Assembly (NCBI GenBank): GCA_045118955.1
Contig: JBGVKB010000043.1
Span: forward strand, 1-33,151
Length of the DNA: 33,151 nucleotides
Direction of reading: 5' to 3'
From: SFJ001 sp045118955
GTDB taxonomy: Bacteria > Bacillota > Clostridia > Oscillospirales > Ruminococcaceae
Shown: in pieces, positions 1 through 7,770 of the stretch
Layout: each line of letters opens with the position of its first letter
Position numbering within the stretch: the first letter of the stretch is position 1
Notes under the pieces: model-generated
Databases searched by the model: none
Seen by the model: only the letters and a program-made list of their open reading frames with translations
Told to the model about the DNA's origin: nothing
Program-made: the position numbers and the translations under genes

Positions 1-2
1 CC

Positions 3-449
3 ATGGAACTGAAGGAAAAATGCGCTTACATCAAAGGCCTGATGGACGGTCTGGAGCTGGACGGCTCCACCAAGGAGGGCAAGGTCCTGAACGCGATGAT
101 GGAGCTGCTGACCGAGCTGACCTCCACCGTCGCCGCTCTGGATGACGAGATGGATCAGGTGTACGATGAGCTGGACGCCATCGACGAGGACATGGACGAG
201 CTGGAGACCTACGTGTACGGCGAGGAAGAGGACGAGGTCGACGAGGACGACGAGGATGAGGACGAGGCCTGCTGCTACGAGCTGACCTGCCCCAACTGCG
301 GTGAGGTCACCGTGGTGGACGAGGAGACCCTCATGAGCGAGGAGATCAGCTGCGCCAGCTGCGGCGCCGCCTTCGACATCGAGTTCGGCACCTGCGACGG
401 CAACTGCGCCGCCTGCAGCGAGGAGTGCGAGCCCGAGGGCGAGGAGTAA
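3..449 (+). CDS. Acidic zinc-ribbon protein, CD1247-like
   Basis: A 148-residue protein of unknown function. Residues 1-45 form a helical domain (KGLMDGLELDGSTKEGKVL) that I recognise from the Clostridia CD1247-type family, which is sometimes mis-annotated as AraC-like. Residues 46-88 are a very acidic, probably coiled stretch rich in D and E. A zinc ribbon follows, with C96/C99 and C117/C120. A second cysteine group, C131, C135, C138 and C142, closes the protein before an acidic tail. It has no membrane segment, so it is probably cytosolic. The ATG lies two bases from the window edge, so its ribosome binding site cannot be seen and a longer form cannot be excluded. A strong terminator follows at once, so this is the last or only gene of its transcript. 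Family assignment is from memory of the pattern; role unknown. Confidence 0.8.
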   Translation: MELKEKCAYIKGLMDGLELDGSTKEGKVLNAMMELLTELTSTVAALDDEMDQVYDELDAIDEDMDELETYVYGEEEDEVDEDDEDEDEACCYELTCPNCGEVTVVDEETLMSEEISCASCGAAFDIEFGTCDGNCAACSEECEPEGEE

Positions 450-484
450 GCCCGGTCGGTTCCCCTGTGACTGAATAGCCGAAA

Positions 485-516
485 GGCGCTGTGCAAAGCC
501 TGCACAGCGCCTTTTT
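485..516 (+). terminator. Rho-independent terminator of the zinc-ribbon gene
   Basis: A perfect 10-bp stem (485-494 with 502-511, arms GGCGCTGTGC/GCACAGCGCC) with a 7-base loop is followed by five T on the plus strand. It starts 35 bases after the stop codon at 449. Confidence 0.93.
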
Positions 517-552
517 GTACCCATTGGGGAAGAAGCCTGCCCCAACAAAAGA

Positions 553-594
553 ACCGCCCCGGACGCGCTGTTTTGGCGCTCCGGGGCGGTTTTT
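553..594 (-). terminator. Terminator of the small gene at 613-900, probably bidirectional
   Basis: Outer 10-bp stem 553-562/581-590 (ACCGCCCCGG with CCGGGGCGGT) plus an inner GCGC pair at 565-568/576-579. On the minus strand the stem is followed by a T-rich run (complement of 547-553), which fits the gene ending at 613. On the plus strand it is followed by five T, so it could back up the terminator at 485-516 for the convergent gene. Confidence 0.85.
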
Positions 595-612
595 GCGTAT
601 TTGAGGGGGTGC

Positions 613-900
613 TTACTTCTTGCCGGCGGCGTCGCGCAGGGCGCGCTCCAGCCAGATGCAGCCAAAGTCCAGCGCGGTGTACAGGCCGACCTTGGTGCTC
701 TGCTTCACCACGCGCTCCTGGGGGGCCTTGGTGGTGTCGGTGGACAGCAGCATGACCTGGATCTTATCCGCCACGCCGTCCTTCTCGGTGAGCACCTGCA
801 TGAAGATCACGAAGGGATCGGACATATTGCCGTAGTAGATCTCCTTGTTGCAGCGCACCAGCGGGCGACCGCGGTAGTTCAGTTTGGGGGTGAATGCCAT
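613..900 (-). CDS. Conserved-looking small protein of unknown function
   Basis: A 95-residue soluble protein starting MAFTPKLNYRGRPLVRC and ending in a basic tail. I do not recognise the family. The frame is open up to 1017, but the ATG at 900 is the right start: AAGGAGG lies 10 bases before it, while the upstream part overlaps the -10 box of the promoter at 1006-1034. There is no signal peptide or membrane segment. Alternating hydrophobic stretches (DPFVIFMQVLTEKDG, ADKIQVMLLSTD) suggest a small alpha/beta fold. It is monocistronic: its own promoter lies upstream and a terminator begins 19 bases after the stop. The leader holds a terminator-like hairpin, which suggests regulated expression. 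Confidence 0.82.
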   Translation of the reverse strand: MAFTPKLNYRGRPLVRCNKEIYYGNMSDPFVIFMQVLTEKDGVADKIQVMLLSTDTTKAPQERVVKQSTKVGLYTALDFGCIWLERALRDAAGKK

Positions 901-960
901 ATTCAAAACGCCTCCTTGCAAGTTGTATGTATACCCGCGCAGAATGGCCCTGCGGGGAAG

Positions 961-987
961 AAAAATGCCGCCCGGACAAGGCGGCAT
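961..987 (-). terminator. Terminator-like hairpin in the leader of the 613-900 gene
   Basis: On the minus strand an 8-bp stem ATGCCGCC/GGCGGCAT (987-980 with 972-965) with a 7-base loop runs into a T tract (complement of 961-965). It lies downstream of the promoter at 1006-1034 and upstream of the start codon at 900. It could end read-through from the DUF2304 gene (stop at 1102), act as an attenuator, or both. Confidence 0.75.
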
Positions 988-1005
988 CGTGCACCTATAC
1001 ACTAT

Positions 1006-1034
1006 AGTATACCACAAATTGGACTGTGGTACAA
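1006..1034 (-). promoter_or_regulatory. Extended -10 promoter for the 613-900 gene
   Basis: Minus-strand -35 TTGTAC (1034-1029), 17-base spacer, TGG extension, then -10 TATACT (1011-1006). Transcription would start near 999, giving a leader of about 100 nt that contains the hairpin at 961-987. Confidence 0.75.
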
Positions 1035-1101
1035 CGCTGCAGGGGCAATTTCAGCGCCCGGACAGCAAAAAGTTTTGTCGCGGCGGCGGGGATGTCACCC
1101 C

Positions 1102-1476
1102 TTATTCGGGCTTGTCCTCGCCGTTGATGTGCTCCGCCTGTGCCTGCTGGTTCAGGGCGACCTTCTGAGCCAGCGTGCGCAGCTTGAAATCGAGCTGGCT
1201 GATGCGCACCGTCATGGAGAACTGGTGTACCAGCAGCACGAAGATGATGAGCAGATAGACCAGATTGATGGGGGCCTCGAACTGCAGCATCCGGGCGGCC
1301 CAGCTTGCCGCCTCGGGGAAGATGCTCAGCAGCAGCAGGAACGCCGAGAAGAACAGCCAGAAGATGGAGTCCTCGATCTGCACCTTGGCGTAGCGAATGC
1401 GCCGCAGGATGAACGCGGCGGTACACAGGCTGCCGACCAGCAGCAGCACGCGCAGGGGAATACCGATCACCAGCAT
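1102..1476 (-). CDS. DUF2304 family small membrane protein
   Basis: A 124-residue protein with three predicted membrane helices (about residues 2-21, 37-55 and 68-88) and a charged, coiled cytoplasmic tail (FKLRTLAQKVALNQQAQ). This is the usual form of the DUF2304 family, whose genes commonly sit beside DPM1-type GT2 glycosyltransferases; it probably helps anchor or assist the enzyme at the membrane. The ATG at 1476 lies one base after the stop of the GT2 gene, with AAGGAG inside the end of that gene, so the two are co-transcribed and probably translationally coupled. It is the last gene of the cluster. The next terminator-like hairpin downstream is the one at 961-987. Biochemical role is inference. 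Confidence 0.85.
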   Translation of the reverse strand: MLVIGIPLRVLLLVGSLCTAAFILRRIRYAKVQIEDSIFWLFFSAFLLLLSIFPEAASWAARMLQFEAPINLVYLLIIFVLLVHQFSMTVRISQLDFKLRTLAQKVALNQQAQAEHINGEDKPE

Positions 1477-1477
1477 A

Positions 1478-2197
1478 TTACAGACTCCTTTCCGGGTAGG
1501 GGCGCGCGGTGTCGCGCTTGCGGAACCACTGAATGAGCAGGATGGACAGACCCATCTTGATCATGTACTCCACCGACCGGGCGAAATTCAGATAGCTTTC
1601 ACCGGCGGTGCGCTCGGCCATCTCCACCTGGACCTCCTTCACCACCGCGCCGTTTTTGATCAGGTAGCTGATGGTGTCCGGCTCGGGGCCGTAGTTCAGA
1701 TTCTGGGCGAACTCGGTCAGCAGACGGCGGTTGAACATCCGCATACCGCTGGTGGGGTCGCAGATGGCGCGCCCGGTGGTCAGGCGGATGGCCCAACTGA
1801 TCAGGTAGCTGCCCAGCATCCGCAGGGTGCGGGGCTTCAGCACGGTGATGAACCGGCTGCCGATGACGATGTCCGCGCCGTTCTCCAACTCCTCCAGCAT
1901 GGGGGCGATGAACTGGGGCAGGTGCTGGCCGTCGCCGTCGAACTGCATGGCGCAGTCGTAGCCCTGCTCGGCGGCGTAGCGCAGGCCGGTCTGGAACGCG
2001 CCCGCCAAGCCCAGATTCACCGGCAGGTCGATGAGCCGGTAGCCGCGGCGGCGGCAGATGGCGGCGGTGGCGTCCCGGCTGCCGTCGTTGACCACCACAT
2101 AGTCGTATTGGGGGTAGTTTTCAATGAGATTGTCCACCACCCGCTCGATGCTGCCTTCCTCGTTGTAGGCGGGGATGATGATGAGCAGTTTCTGCAT
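1478..2197 (-). CDS. GT2 family glycosyltransferase, DPM1-like
   Basis: A 239-residue GT-A-fold glycosyltransferase without membrane helices. Visible motifs are the N-terminal IIIPAYNEEGSI strand, VNDGS at 36-40 for the nucleotide, NLGLAGA at 61-67, and the metal-binding DGDGQH at 87-92, followed by DIVIGSRF. These are typical of enzymes that move a sugar from UDP- or GDP-sugar to polyprenyl phosphate (dolichol-phosphate mannosyltransferase type). Donor and acceptor cannot be read from sequence. AAGGAGGG precedes the ATG at 2197. It lies 37 bases after the GT4 gene and one base before the DUF2304 gene, a standard pairing for lipid-linked sugar synthesis in envelope glycan assembly. Confidence 0.9.
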   Translation of the reverse strand: MQKLLIIIPAYNEEGSIERVVDNLIENYPQYDYVVVNDGSRDATAAICRRRGYRLIDLPVNLGLAGAFQTGLRYAAEQGYDCAMQFDGDGQHLPQFIAPMLEELENGADIVIGSRFITVLKPRTLRMLGSYLISWAIRLTTGRAICDPTSGMRMFNRRLLTEFAQNLNYGPEPDTISYLIKNGAVVKEVQVEMAERTAGESYLNFARSVEYMIKMGLSILLIQWFRKRDTARPYPERSL

Positions 2198-2234
2198 GAG
2201 TCCCTCCTTTGAAAAGGGGATGTGTTGGGTCGGT

Positions 2235-3371
2235 TCAGGCGCGGGGCAGCAGCTCGCACAGCCGCTGAGCCACCGCCTGCCAGGTGAAGTTTTCCTCCAG
2301 CCGCTTGCGGGTCAGCGCGGCGGCCTGCCTGCGCCAGTCGGCGTCCGCCAGCGCCCGCTCCAGCGCCGGGGCGATGGCCTCGGGGGTGGGGCGGTCCAGC
2401 TGGATGCCGTACCGCTCGTCGGGCAGCAGCTCGTCGCTGCCGCCGGTGCGGCTGGTCAGGATGGGGCAGCCCAGCGCCGCCGCCTCCAAAAAGGTGGTGG
2501 GGAAGCCCTCGGCGTACCGGGTGGGCAGGCAGTACAGATCCGCCTGCTGATAGAGCTGCAGGGTCTTGGGGTAGGGCACACTGCCCAGATAGTAGACGTT
2601 TTTGGGGCAGGCGGCCTTCAGCTCGGGGAGCTGGGGGCCATCGCCCGCCACCAGCAGGGCGGCGTTCTCAAGCGACAGCCCGGTGAAGGCCTGCACCAGC
2701 TCGGCCACGCCCTTTTCGGGGATGATCCGCCCCACAAAGGCCGCCACCCGGGTATCAGGGGTGAGGCCCAGCTCGGCGCGCCAGTCCACCTGCGGCTCGG
2801 CGGCGGCAAGCTGCTCCAGCGCGGCCGGCTCCACGGCGTTGTAGAGCTGCCCCTCGGCCTGGATGCCGAAGTGCTCCAGCCAGCCGCACACCGCCCGGCT
2901 CACCCCGTAGAAGGGCGCTTTGCGCAGGTAGGCGGCGGCCAGGTGCTCGTACAGATGCCCCGCCCAGGCCACAGGCCCGCGGCCCAGCGGCATATGCCCG
3001 GTGGAGTGGTCGATGACCAGATGGGGGATGCCTCGCCGGCGGCACTGCCGCACCGCGTACAGGCTGGACAGGTAGAACCTTGCCTGCACCACGCAGAAGT
3101 CGATGTCCTCGGCCCAGAGCGCCCTCGCCAGCCGGCGGAAATCCGCGCCGGGCTTGGGGATGGGGAACCGCCCGCCCATCAGCGGCCAGACCGGCAGCCG
3201 CCAGACCGAGATGCCGTCCTGTTCCTCCCGCTCGGGCAGGCCGGGCAGGGCGCTGGTCACCACCAGCACCCGGTGCCCCCGCTCCACGAGCCGGGCGGCA
3301 AGGCTGGCGGTGTACCGCTCCACGCCGCCCACGGTGGGCAGATACTGGGCGGAGAAAAAGCAGATGGTCAC
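2235..3371 (-). CDS. GT4 family glycosyltransferase
   Basis: A 378-residue GT-B retaining glycosyltransferase. The N-terminal acceptor domain opens with FFSAQYLPTVGGVERY (the GGxE motif at 15-18). The C-terminal donor domain contains VGRIIPEKGV and the EGFPTTFLEAAALG motif near 288-301, which binds the sugar nucleotide with the classic E-x7-E spacing. The length fits the family. The start is GTG at 3371, preceded by GGAGGG; no better in-frame ATG is seen. It sits between the GT2-GtrA gene (99-base gap with a TATAAT-like box) and the DPM1-like gene, so it probably adds a sugar to an envelope glycan or glycolipid. Donor specificity is not predictable here. Confidence 0.9.
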   Translation of the reverse strand: MTICFFSAQYLPTVGGVERYTASLAARLVERGHRVLVVTSALPGLPEREEQDGISVWRLPVWPLMGGRFPIPKPGADFRRLARALWAEDIDFCVVQARFYLSSLYAVRQCRRRGIPHLVIDHSTGHMPLGRGPVAWAGHLYEHLAAAYLRKAPFYGVSRAVCGWLEHFGIQAEGQLYNAVEPAALEQLAAAEPQVDWRAELGLTPDTRVAAFVGRIIPEKGVAELVQAFTGLSLENAALLVAGDGPQLPELKAACPKNVYYLGSVPYPKTLQLYQQADLYCLPTRYAEGFPTTFLEAAALGCPILTSRTGGSDELLPDERYGIQLDRPTPEAIAPALERALADADWRRQAAALTRKRLEENFTWQAVAQRLCELLPRA

Positions 3372-3470
3372 GGGGAGGTTCCCTCCAATGCGGATAAATT
3401 TGGCTTGATTATACGGTTCGTATACTGCGCCCGAGCTGAAAAACAGCGCGAAGGCGCGAAATGCGGGCGA
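3372..3470 (-). other. Gap between the GT2-GtrA and GT4 genes with a possible promoter
   Basis: On the minus strand a short GCGC hairpin followed by five T could weakly end the upstream transcript. A TATAAT box and a TATACG box follow, but neither has a good -35. This may be an internal promoter for the GT4-GT2-DUF2304 part of the cluster, or simply a read-through gap. Confidence 0.35.
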
Positions 3471-4526
3471 TCACTTCTTGTACACGAAGGCCCGCTGGAT
3501 CTGGAAGCTGATGAAGAACAGCAGCACGTCCACGGGGATCTTGATCAGCAGCTCGGCGGTGCCGGGCACCAGACTGTACAGATTGCTGACCAGCAGGGCG
3601 CTGACGCTCATCTGCACCACGGCCAGACAGAAGTAGCGGAAGGCCGCGCCCTTGTGCCCGGCGCGGCTCTTGAACACCACGCTGTAATTGATGAGGTAGT
3701 TGTAGATGGCGCTGATGACGCGGGCCAGCACGGTGGCGGCCACGATGTAGTCAAAGGACAGCCCCGCGCCCCGCAGCAGGCCGCAGAACAGGCCGAACAG
3801 CACCAGATCCACCACGCTGGAGGACAGGGAGGAGAACAGGAACTTGCCGAAAATGGAGTAGATGCGGATGGAGTCCCGGATGGGGTGGAAGTGGCTGGTT
3901 TTGTTCTCCTCAATGTACACGGTCTTGATGGGCACCTCGAAGATGGGCACGCCCGCGTCCTTGGTGTCGATGAGCATATTGGACTCGAACTCGAAGCGCT
4001 CGCCGGCGGTGGCCAGCAGGTGCTTCATGAAGCCGGTGGGGATGGCGCGCAGACCGGTCTGGGTGTCGGTGATCTTCAGACCCACCAGCAGCCGGAACAC
4101 GGTGCGGGTGATCTTGTTGCCCATCATGGAGCGGGCGGGCACGTCCGACTGGTCAAAGTCGCGGATGCCCAGCACCAGACTGTCCGGGTGATCCACCAGC
4201 GCCTGCATACACTTCAGGATGCACTCAGGGGTGTGCTGACCGTCCGAGTCGGCGGTGACGCAGCCGGGCGCGTCCGGCCAGACCAGCAGGCAGTGGTTGA
4301 AGGCGTCCTTCAGGGCGCGGCCCTTGCCCAGATTGACCGCGTGGCGCAGCACGGTGCAGCCGCGGGCCTCGGCGTCGTCAAAGAAATGGCGGTAGTCGGG
4401 GCCGCTGCCGTCGTCCACCAGCACGATGTTCTCGATGCCGGCGGCCTGCAGCTCGTCCAGCAGGCGGGGGAGCTTCTCATCCGGCTCCAGCGAGGGGATG
4501 ATGAGAGGGATCTGTTTCACATTCAT
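3471..4526 (-). CDS. Two-domain GT2 glycosyltransferase-GtrA protein
   Basis: A 351-residue fusion. Residues 1 to about 220 form a GT2 domain: IIPSLEPDEKL, LVDDGSG near 36-42, NLGKGRALKDAFN, and the metal site DSDGQH near 93-98. Residues about 228-350 form a GtrA domain with four membrane helices, including the family-typical YNYLINYSVVFK. GtrA proteins are thought to move undecaprenyl-phosphate sugars across the membrane, so this single protein could both load and flip the lipid-linked sugar. AAGGAG precedes the ATG at 4526. It lies 86 bases after the DUF2142 gene, with a GC-rich hairpin (no T run) in the gap. Fusions of this kind occur elsewhere in Firmicutes. The flipping role is inferred from the family. 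Confidence 0.92.
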   Translation of the reverse strand: MNVKQIPLIIPSLEPDEKLPRLLDELQAAGIENIVLVDDGSGPDYRHFFDDAEARGCTVLRHAVNLGKGRALKDAFNHCLLVWPDAPGCVTADSDGQHTPECILKCMQALVDHPDSLVLGIRDFDQSDVPARSMMGNKITRTVFRLLVGLKITDTQTGLRAIPTGFMKHLLATAGERFEFESNMLIDTKDAGVPIFEVPIKTVYIEENKTSHFHPIRDSIRIYSIFGKFLFSSLSSSVVDLVLFGLFCGLLRGAGLSFDYIVAATVLARVISAIYNYLINYSVVFKSRAGHKGAAFRYFCLAVVQMSVSALLVSNLYSLVPGTAELLIKIPVDVLLFFISFQIQRAFVYKK

Positions 4527-4612
4527 GGTTTACACAACTCCTTCGGGGGGCGGCGGGCAGCGCCCGGCCGCCGTGAAGTGATTTCTATACAAAAGGGCCT
4601 GTTCGGCGCGGC

Positions 4613-6658
4613 TCAGCGCGCCAGAACCGCCAGGAACGCATTGATCAGCACGCCCATGTTGGCCAGCGCCAGGGCGGCGCACAGGGCGGTGTCCCTGCCG
4701 GTGCGGGTCACCCCAGCGGGGCGCAGCGCCAGCAGAGCGAGGGGCAGCGCGGGCAGGAAGTACCGCCCCTGCAGCCCGTAGATGGTGGTGTAATAGGTGG
4801 GGGTCCACAGGATGCAGCCCGCCACCGCCAGCCCGCAGCAGCCCAGCGCCAGCAGACCCGCCCAGCCGCGGCTGAACACACCGGGCCAGCCGGTTTCGTC
4901 CGCCCGGGGCAGGGTCGCCCACGCCAGCAGCGCGTACAGCAGCAGCACCCAGCCCCACGCAAGGTCAAGGCTGTAGTAGCTCAGGTTGCCGCCCACCAGC
5001 GTTTTGATGTAGTGGTCGCCCAGCTCGATGACGCTGCGTACCACAAGCTGCACCGCCTGACCGGGATGGGACAGGATGTGCCCCACCGACCAGCAGATGG
5101 CGTCCGGGTCCTCGGCCTCATCGGTCAGACCCCAGCGCTCGGCCTCATCGGGGGAGAGGGTCTCCACCTGCGCGGCGATCTCCTCGGCGGAGTCCGCCCG
5201 GTCGAACAGACCCTGAATGGTGTACCGCGCCCCGCTGAGCGCAAAGGCCAGCAGGCACAGGGCCAGGAATCCCGCCTTGAGCGCACGGCTGTGCTTGCCC
5301 AGACGGGCGGCGGGGATCAGCAAAAACAGCGCTGCCAGCGGGAAATAGGCAATTTTAGCAGGCACCAGCAGAACGCCCAGCACCGCGATGGGCACAAGCT
5401 CCCGGCGGCCCAGCGTTTCGTGGGGGCCGTAGGCGGCGTCCAGCACCAGCGCGGTGAAGGCAAAGGCGAAGCCCAGCGTCAGGCAGTCCCGGCTGAAGGA
5501 GGCCGCCAGATGCAGGCTCATGGGCAGCAGACCCGCCGCCGCGAACACCGCCTTGCCGAAGGGGGCCTTTTTCACCGCCCACCCGGTGAGCAGGGCGTAG
5601 GCCAGCAGGTTGGCCAGCCGCCCCAGCAGCAGGGTGGAGGTGAAGCCCATCCGCAGCAGGTAGCCCAGTGCCACCGCGCCGCCGCTGAGGGTGTACAGCA
5701 GGTTGCTGTTGTCCACCTGCATCTCGGCGAAGTATTGGAAGTCGCCGGGCGCATCGGGGCTGCGGTCGGTGAGGGTGTTTGCAAACTCCCGCCAGGTGAA
5801 CACGGTGGTGTTCTGATCCTGCAGCAGGGGGTTCACGTCGCCGGGGCGGCGGTAGGTGTCGCACAGGGGCACCGAATTCAGCGGCAGCCGACTGGTAAAG
5901 GTGGTGGCCACCGAGAAGCTCTGGTTGATGTGGAACTGCTCGTCCGGGGCGGAGTAGGGGGGCAGCACAAGGCAGAACACAAGGCCCAGCGCCAACACCA
6001 GACCGAAATACAGGCGATGCAGCGGCATTTTACCGCCGCACAGCCAAACCGCGCCGCAGGCGATGACAACCAAAAGCAGCACCACCACCCAGTAGTAGAC
6101 GCTGACAAAGCCGCCGATGAGGTCCACCGTGGCCAGCATGGCCGCCGCGCCCTCAATGGGGGCGCCGTCGGCGGTGAGGGCGGTGAAGCCCTCCACCGGG
6201 GCCGCCGAGTGCCCCAGCGTCAGCCGCCCCGCGCCGGTGTAGGCGGGGGTCAGGGTGAGGGTGTAGGCGGCGGGCGCGTCGCTGTGTACCGGGGCGCTCA
6301 GCCCCAGCACGGCGTACTGCCCGGGCAGGATGGCCGCCATGTTGCCGGTACTGGTTGCCAGCACCTGACCAGCGGCGTCGGTCAGGGTCAGCAGCAGGTC
6401 GCCCTGGGGCTGTTCGCCCTCGACGCCGAAGACGAAGCCCAGATTGTACAGGCTGCCGCTTGTGGTAAAGGTCTGGCTCACACTGCCCTCGATGGGGGCG
6501 GTATAGACCTCATAGCGGTCGTTGAGCCGGGCTGTGACCCCCTTGGTGTGGGCAGGCAGCACCTGCACCCACCACACGAGCACCGCCGCTGCCAGCAGGC
6601 AGAGAGCGAGGGCAAGGCAGCCGATGGCCCGCTTGTGAGCGGAGAAAAACTGTTTCAT
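4613..6658 (-). CDS. DUF2142 family polytopic membrane protein
   Basis: A 681-residue integral membrane protein. One N-terminal helix (about 10-31) is followed by a roughly 140-residue exported domain, then many helices. The diagnostic PPYSAPDEQFHINQ segment near 230-245 (the PxDExxH pattern) identifies DUF2142, a family found in cell-wall and surface-polysaccharide loci and resembling GT-C enzymes. The true start is the ATG at 6658, with GGAGGT seven bases upstream; an in-frame GTG at 6667 overlaps that ribosome binding site. A promoter lies just upstream and the GT2-GtrA gene follows 86 bases later. It probably transfers a sugar from polyprenyl phosphate on the outer face, but this is inference. 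Confidence 0.88.
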   Translation of the reverse strand: MKQFFSAHKRAIGCLALALCLLAAAVLVWWVQVLPAHTKGVTARLNDRYEVYTAPIEGSVSQTFTTSGSLYNLGFVFGVEGEQPQGDLLLTLTDAAGQVLATSTGNMAAILPGQYAVLGLSAPVHSDAPAAYTLTLTPAYTGAGRLTLGHSAAPVEGFTALTADGAPIEGAAAMLATVDLIGGFVSVYYWVVVLLLVVIACGAVWLCGGKMPLHRLYFGLVLALGLVFCLVLPPYSAPDEQFHINQSFSVATTFTSRLPLNSVPLCDTYRRPGDVNPLLQDQNTTVFTWREFANTLTDRSPDAPGDFQYFAEMQVDNSNLLYTLSGGAVALGYLLRMGFTSTLLLGRLANLLAYALLTGWAVKKAPFGKAVFAAAGLLPMSLHLAASFSRDCLTLGFAFAFTALVLDAAYGPHETLGRRELVPIAVLGVLLVPAKIAYFPLAALFLLIPAARLGKHSRALKAGFLALCLLAFALSGARYTIQGLFDRADSAEEIAAQVETLSPDEAERWGLTDEAEDPDAICWSVGHILSHPGQAVQLVVRSVIELGDHYIKTLVGGNLSYYSLDLAWGWVLLLYALLAWATLPRADETGWPGVFSRGWAGLLALGCCGLAVAGCILWTPTYYTTIYGLQGRYFLPALPLALLALRPAGVTRTGRDTALCAALALANMGVLINAFLAVLAR

Positions 6659-6694
6659 ACGCGGCACCTCCGACTATGGTCATAGCTAAATGTT

Positions 6695-6722
6695 AGTATA
6701 GCACAAAATGCTGAAAAATGAA
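6695..6722 (-). promoter_or_regulatory. Extended -10 promoter of the envelope-glycan cluster
   Basis: Minus strand: a TGC extension and a -10 TATACT at 6700-6695. The -35 is weak (TTCATT-like at 16 bases or TTTCAT at 17). It lies about 37 bases before the DUF2142 start and is the best promoter for the 6658-to-1102 gene set. Confidence 0.6.
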
Positions 6723-6796
6723 ACTGTGCCGGGGCAGAAAGAGGGCGGTGGGGTGAGAAAAAACGGTGAAAACCGAGAACGGCAGCGGCGTGCGGA

Positions 6797-6825
6797 TTGC
6801 GCGGAGCGGCAAAATGCGGTATGCT
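6797..6825 (+). promoter_or_regulatory. Promoter of the alpha/beta hydrolase gene
   Basis: TTGCGC (6797-6802), a 17-base spacer, then TATGCT (6820-6825), 32 bases before the start codon. Divergent from the promoter at 6695-6722. Confidence 0.55.
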
Positions 6826-6857
6826 GATAACAGCGAAAACGGAAAGGCGGGAGATGT

Positions 6858-7670
6858 ATGCTCTGGAACGCACAAAACGGCACGGTGGAGCTGGGGGAGG
6901 ATCGGATGGATTACGTCCGCTTCGGCACCGGGGATAAGCCGCTGGTGATGCTGCCCGGCGTGGGGGACGGTCTGCGCACGGTGCGGGGCATGGCCCTGCC
7001 GCTGGCGGCGCTGTACCGCAGCTTTGCGCGGGGGTTTACGGTGTATGTGTTCAGCCGCCGCCGCACCCTGCCCGCAGAGTACACCACCCGGCAGATGGCC
7101 GCCGACCAGGCCGAGGCCATGGCGCGGCTGGGCATTGAAAACGCCTGTGTGGTGGGCGTGTCCCAGGGCGGTATGATCGCCCAGTGGCTGGCCATCGACC
7201 ACCCGGAAATGGTGCATCGGCTGGTCCTGACCGTGACCGCCCCCTGTGCCAACGCCCTGATGGATCAGAAGCTGGGGGAGTGGATGGACTTTGCCCGCCG
7301 CGGCGACCACGCCGGGCTGATGCGCTCCAACCTGAGCGCCATCTATACCCCGGGGTACGTGCGCCGCGCCGAGTGGCTGGTGCCCGCGACGGCGCTGGTG
7401 TCAAAGCCGCGCAGCTACGAGCGGTTTTACACCATGGCGCAGGCCTGCCTGACCCACAACGCGCTGGCGGAGCTGTGGCGCATCCGCTGCCCGGTGCTGG
7501 TGGTGGGCGGCGAGCAGGATCAGGTGCTCACCGGGCAGGCCAGCCGGGATCTGGCCCGGTACATCCCCCGGGCGCGGCTGAAGATGTACCCGCAGTACGG
7601 GCATGGCCTGTACGATGAGGCGGGGGACTTTTTGCGGCTGGTGATGCGCTTTTTTCAGGTGAAGCCCTGA
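6858..7670 (+). CDS. Alpha/beta hydrolase
   Basis: A 270-residue cytosolic alpha/beta-hydrolase-fold protein. The nucleophile elbow is GVSQGG with Ser102. The acid is probably Asp221 in GGEQDQVL, after the VLVVGG strand, and the base is His249 in YGHGLYDE, so the catalytic triad is complete. LVMLPGVGDG near 29-38 forms the oxyanion-hole loop. The substrate cannot be told; esterase, lactonase or lipase-like activity are all possible. The start chosen is ATG 6858, after an AAAGGCGGGAG ribosome binding site; a nearby ATG at 6854 is in another frame. It is a single gene on the plus strand between two minus-strand units. The strong hairpin at 7698-7729 lies just after it but has its T run on the other strand. 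Confidence 0.88.
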   Translation: MLWNAQNGTVELGEDRMDYVRFGTGDKPLVMLPGVGDGLRTVRGMALPLAALYRSFARGFTVYVFSRRRTLPAEYTTRQMAADQAEAMARLGIENACVVGVSQGGMIAQWLAIDHPEMVHRLVLTVTAPCANALMDQKLGEWMDFARRGDHAGLMRSNLSAIYTPGYVRRAEWLVPATALVSKPRSYERFYTMAQACLTHNALAELWRIRCPVLVVGGEQDQVLTGQASRDLARYIPRARLKMYPQYGHGLYDEAGDFLRLVMRFFQVKP

Positions 7671-7690
7671 GCCGCGCCGAACAAAGCAGC

Positions 7691-7729
7691 ACAAAAAAAC
7701 AGGCCTGTCCCATGTGGGACAGGCCTGTT
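7691..7729 (-). terminator. Terminator of the rpsF-ssb-rpsR operon
   Basis: A near-perfect 15-bp inverted repeat (7698-7729, arms AACAGGCCTGTCCCA/TGGGACAGGCCTGTT). On the minus strand it is followed by seven T (complement of 7693-7699). On the plus strand only two T follow, so it may work poorly for the hydrolase gene. Confidence 0.92.
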
Positions 7730-7770
7730 GGCATATCAGATGATATGGTCGCGCTTACGCGGGCGACAGA

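Noticed and set aside
3..449. AraC-type transcription regulator
   Set aside because: This name is used for relatives, but there is no helix-turn-helix; the protein is an acidic coil plus zinc ribbon.
2175..4781. An 868-codon open frame on the plus strand
   Set aside because: It is antisense to two glycosyltransferase genes with intact motifs and has biased, low-complexity composition.
7671..7770. Shared terminator for the hydrolase gene
   Set aside because: The hairpin at 7698-7729 has its T run only on the minus strand, so I assign it to rpsR; any effect on the plus strand is unproven.
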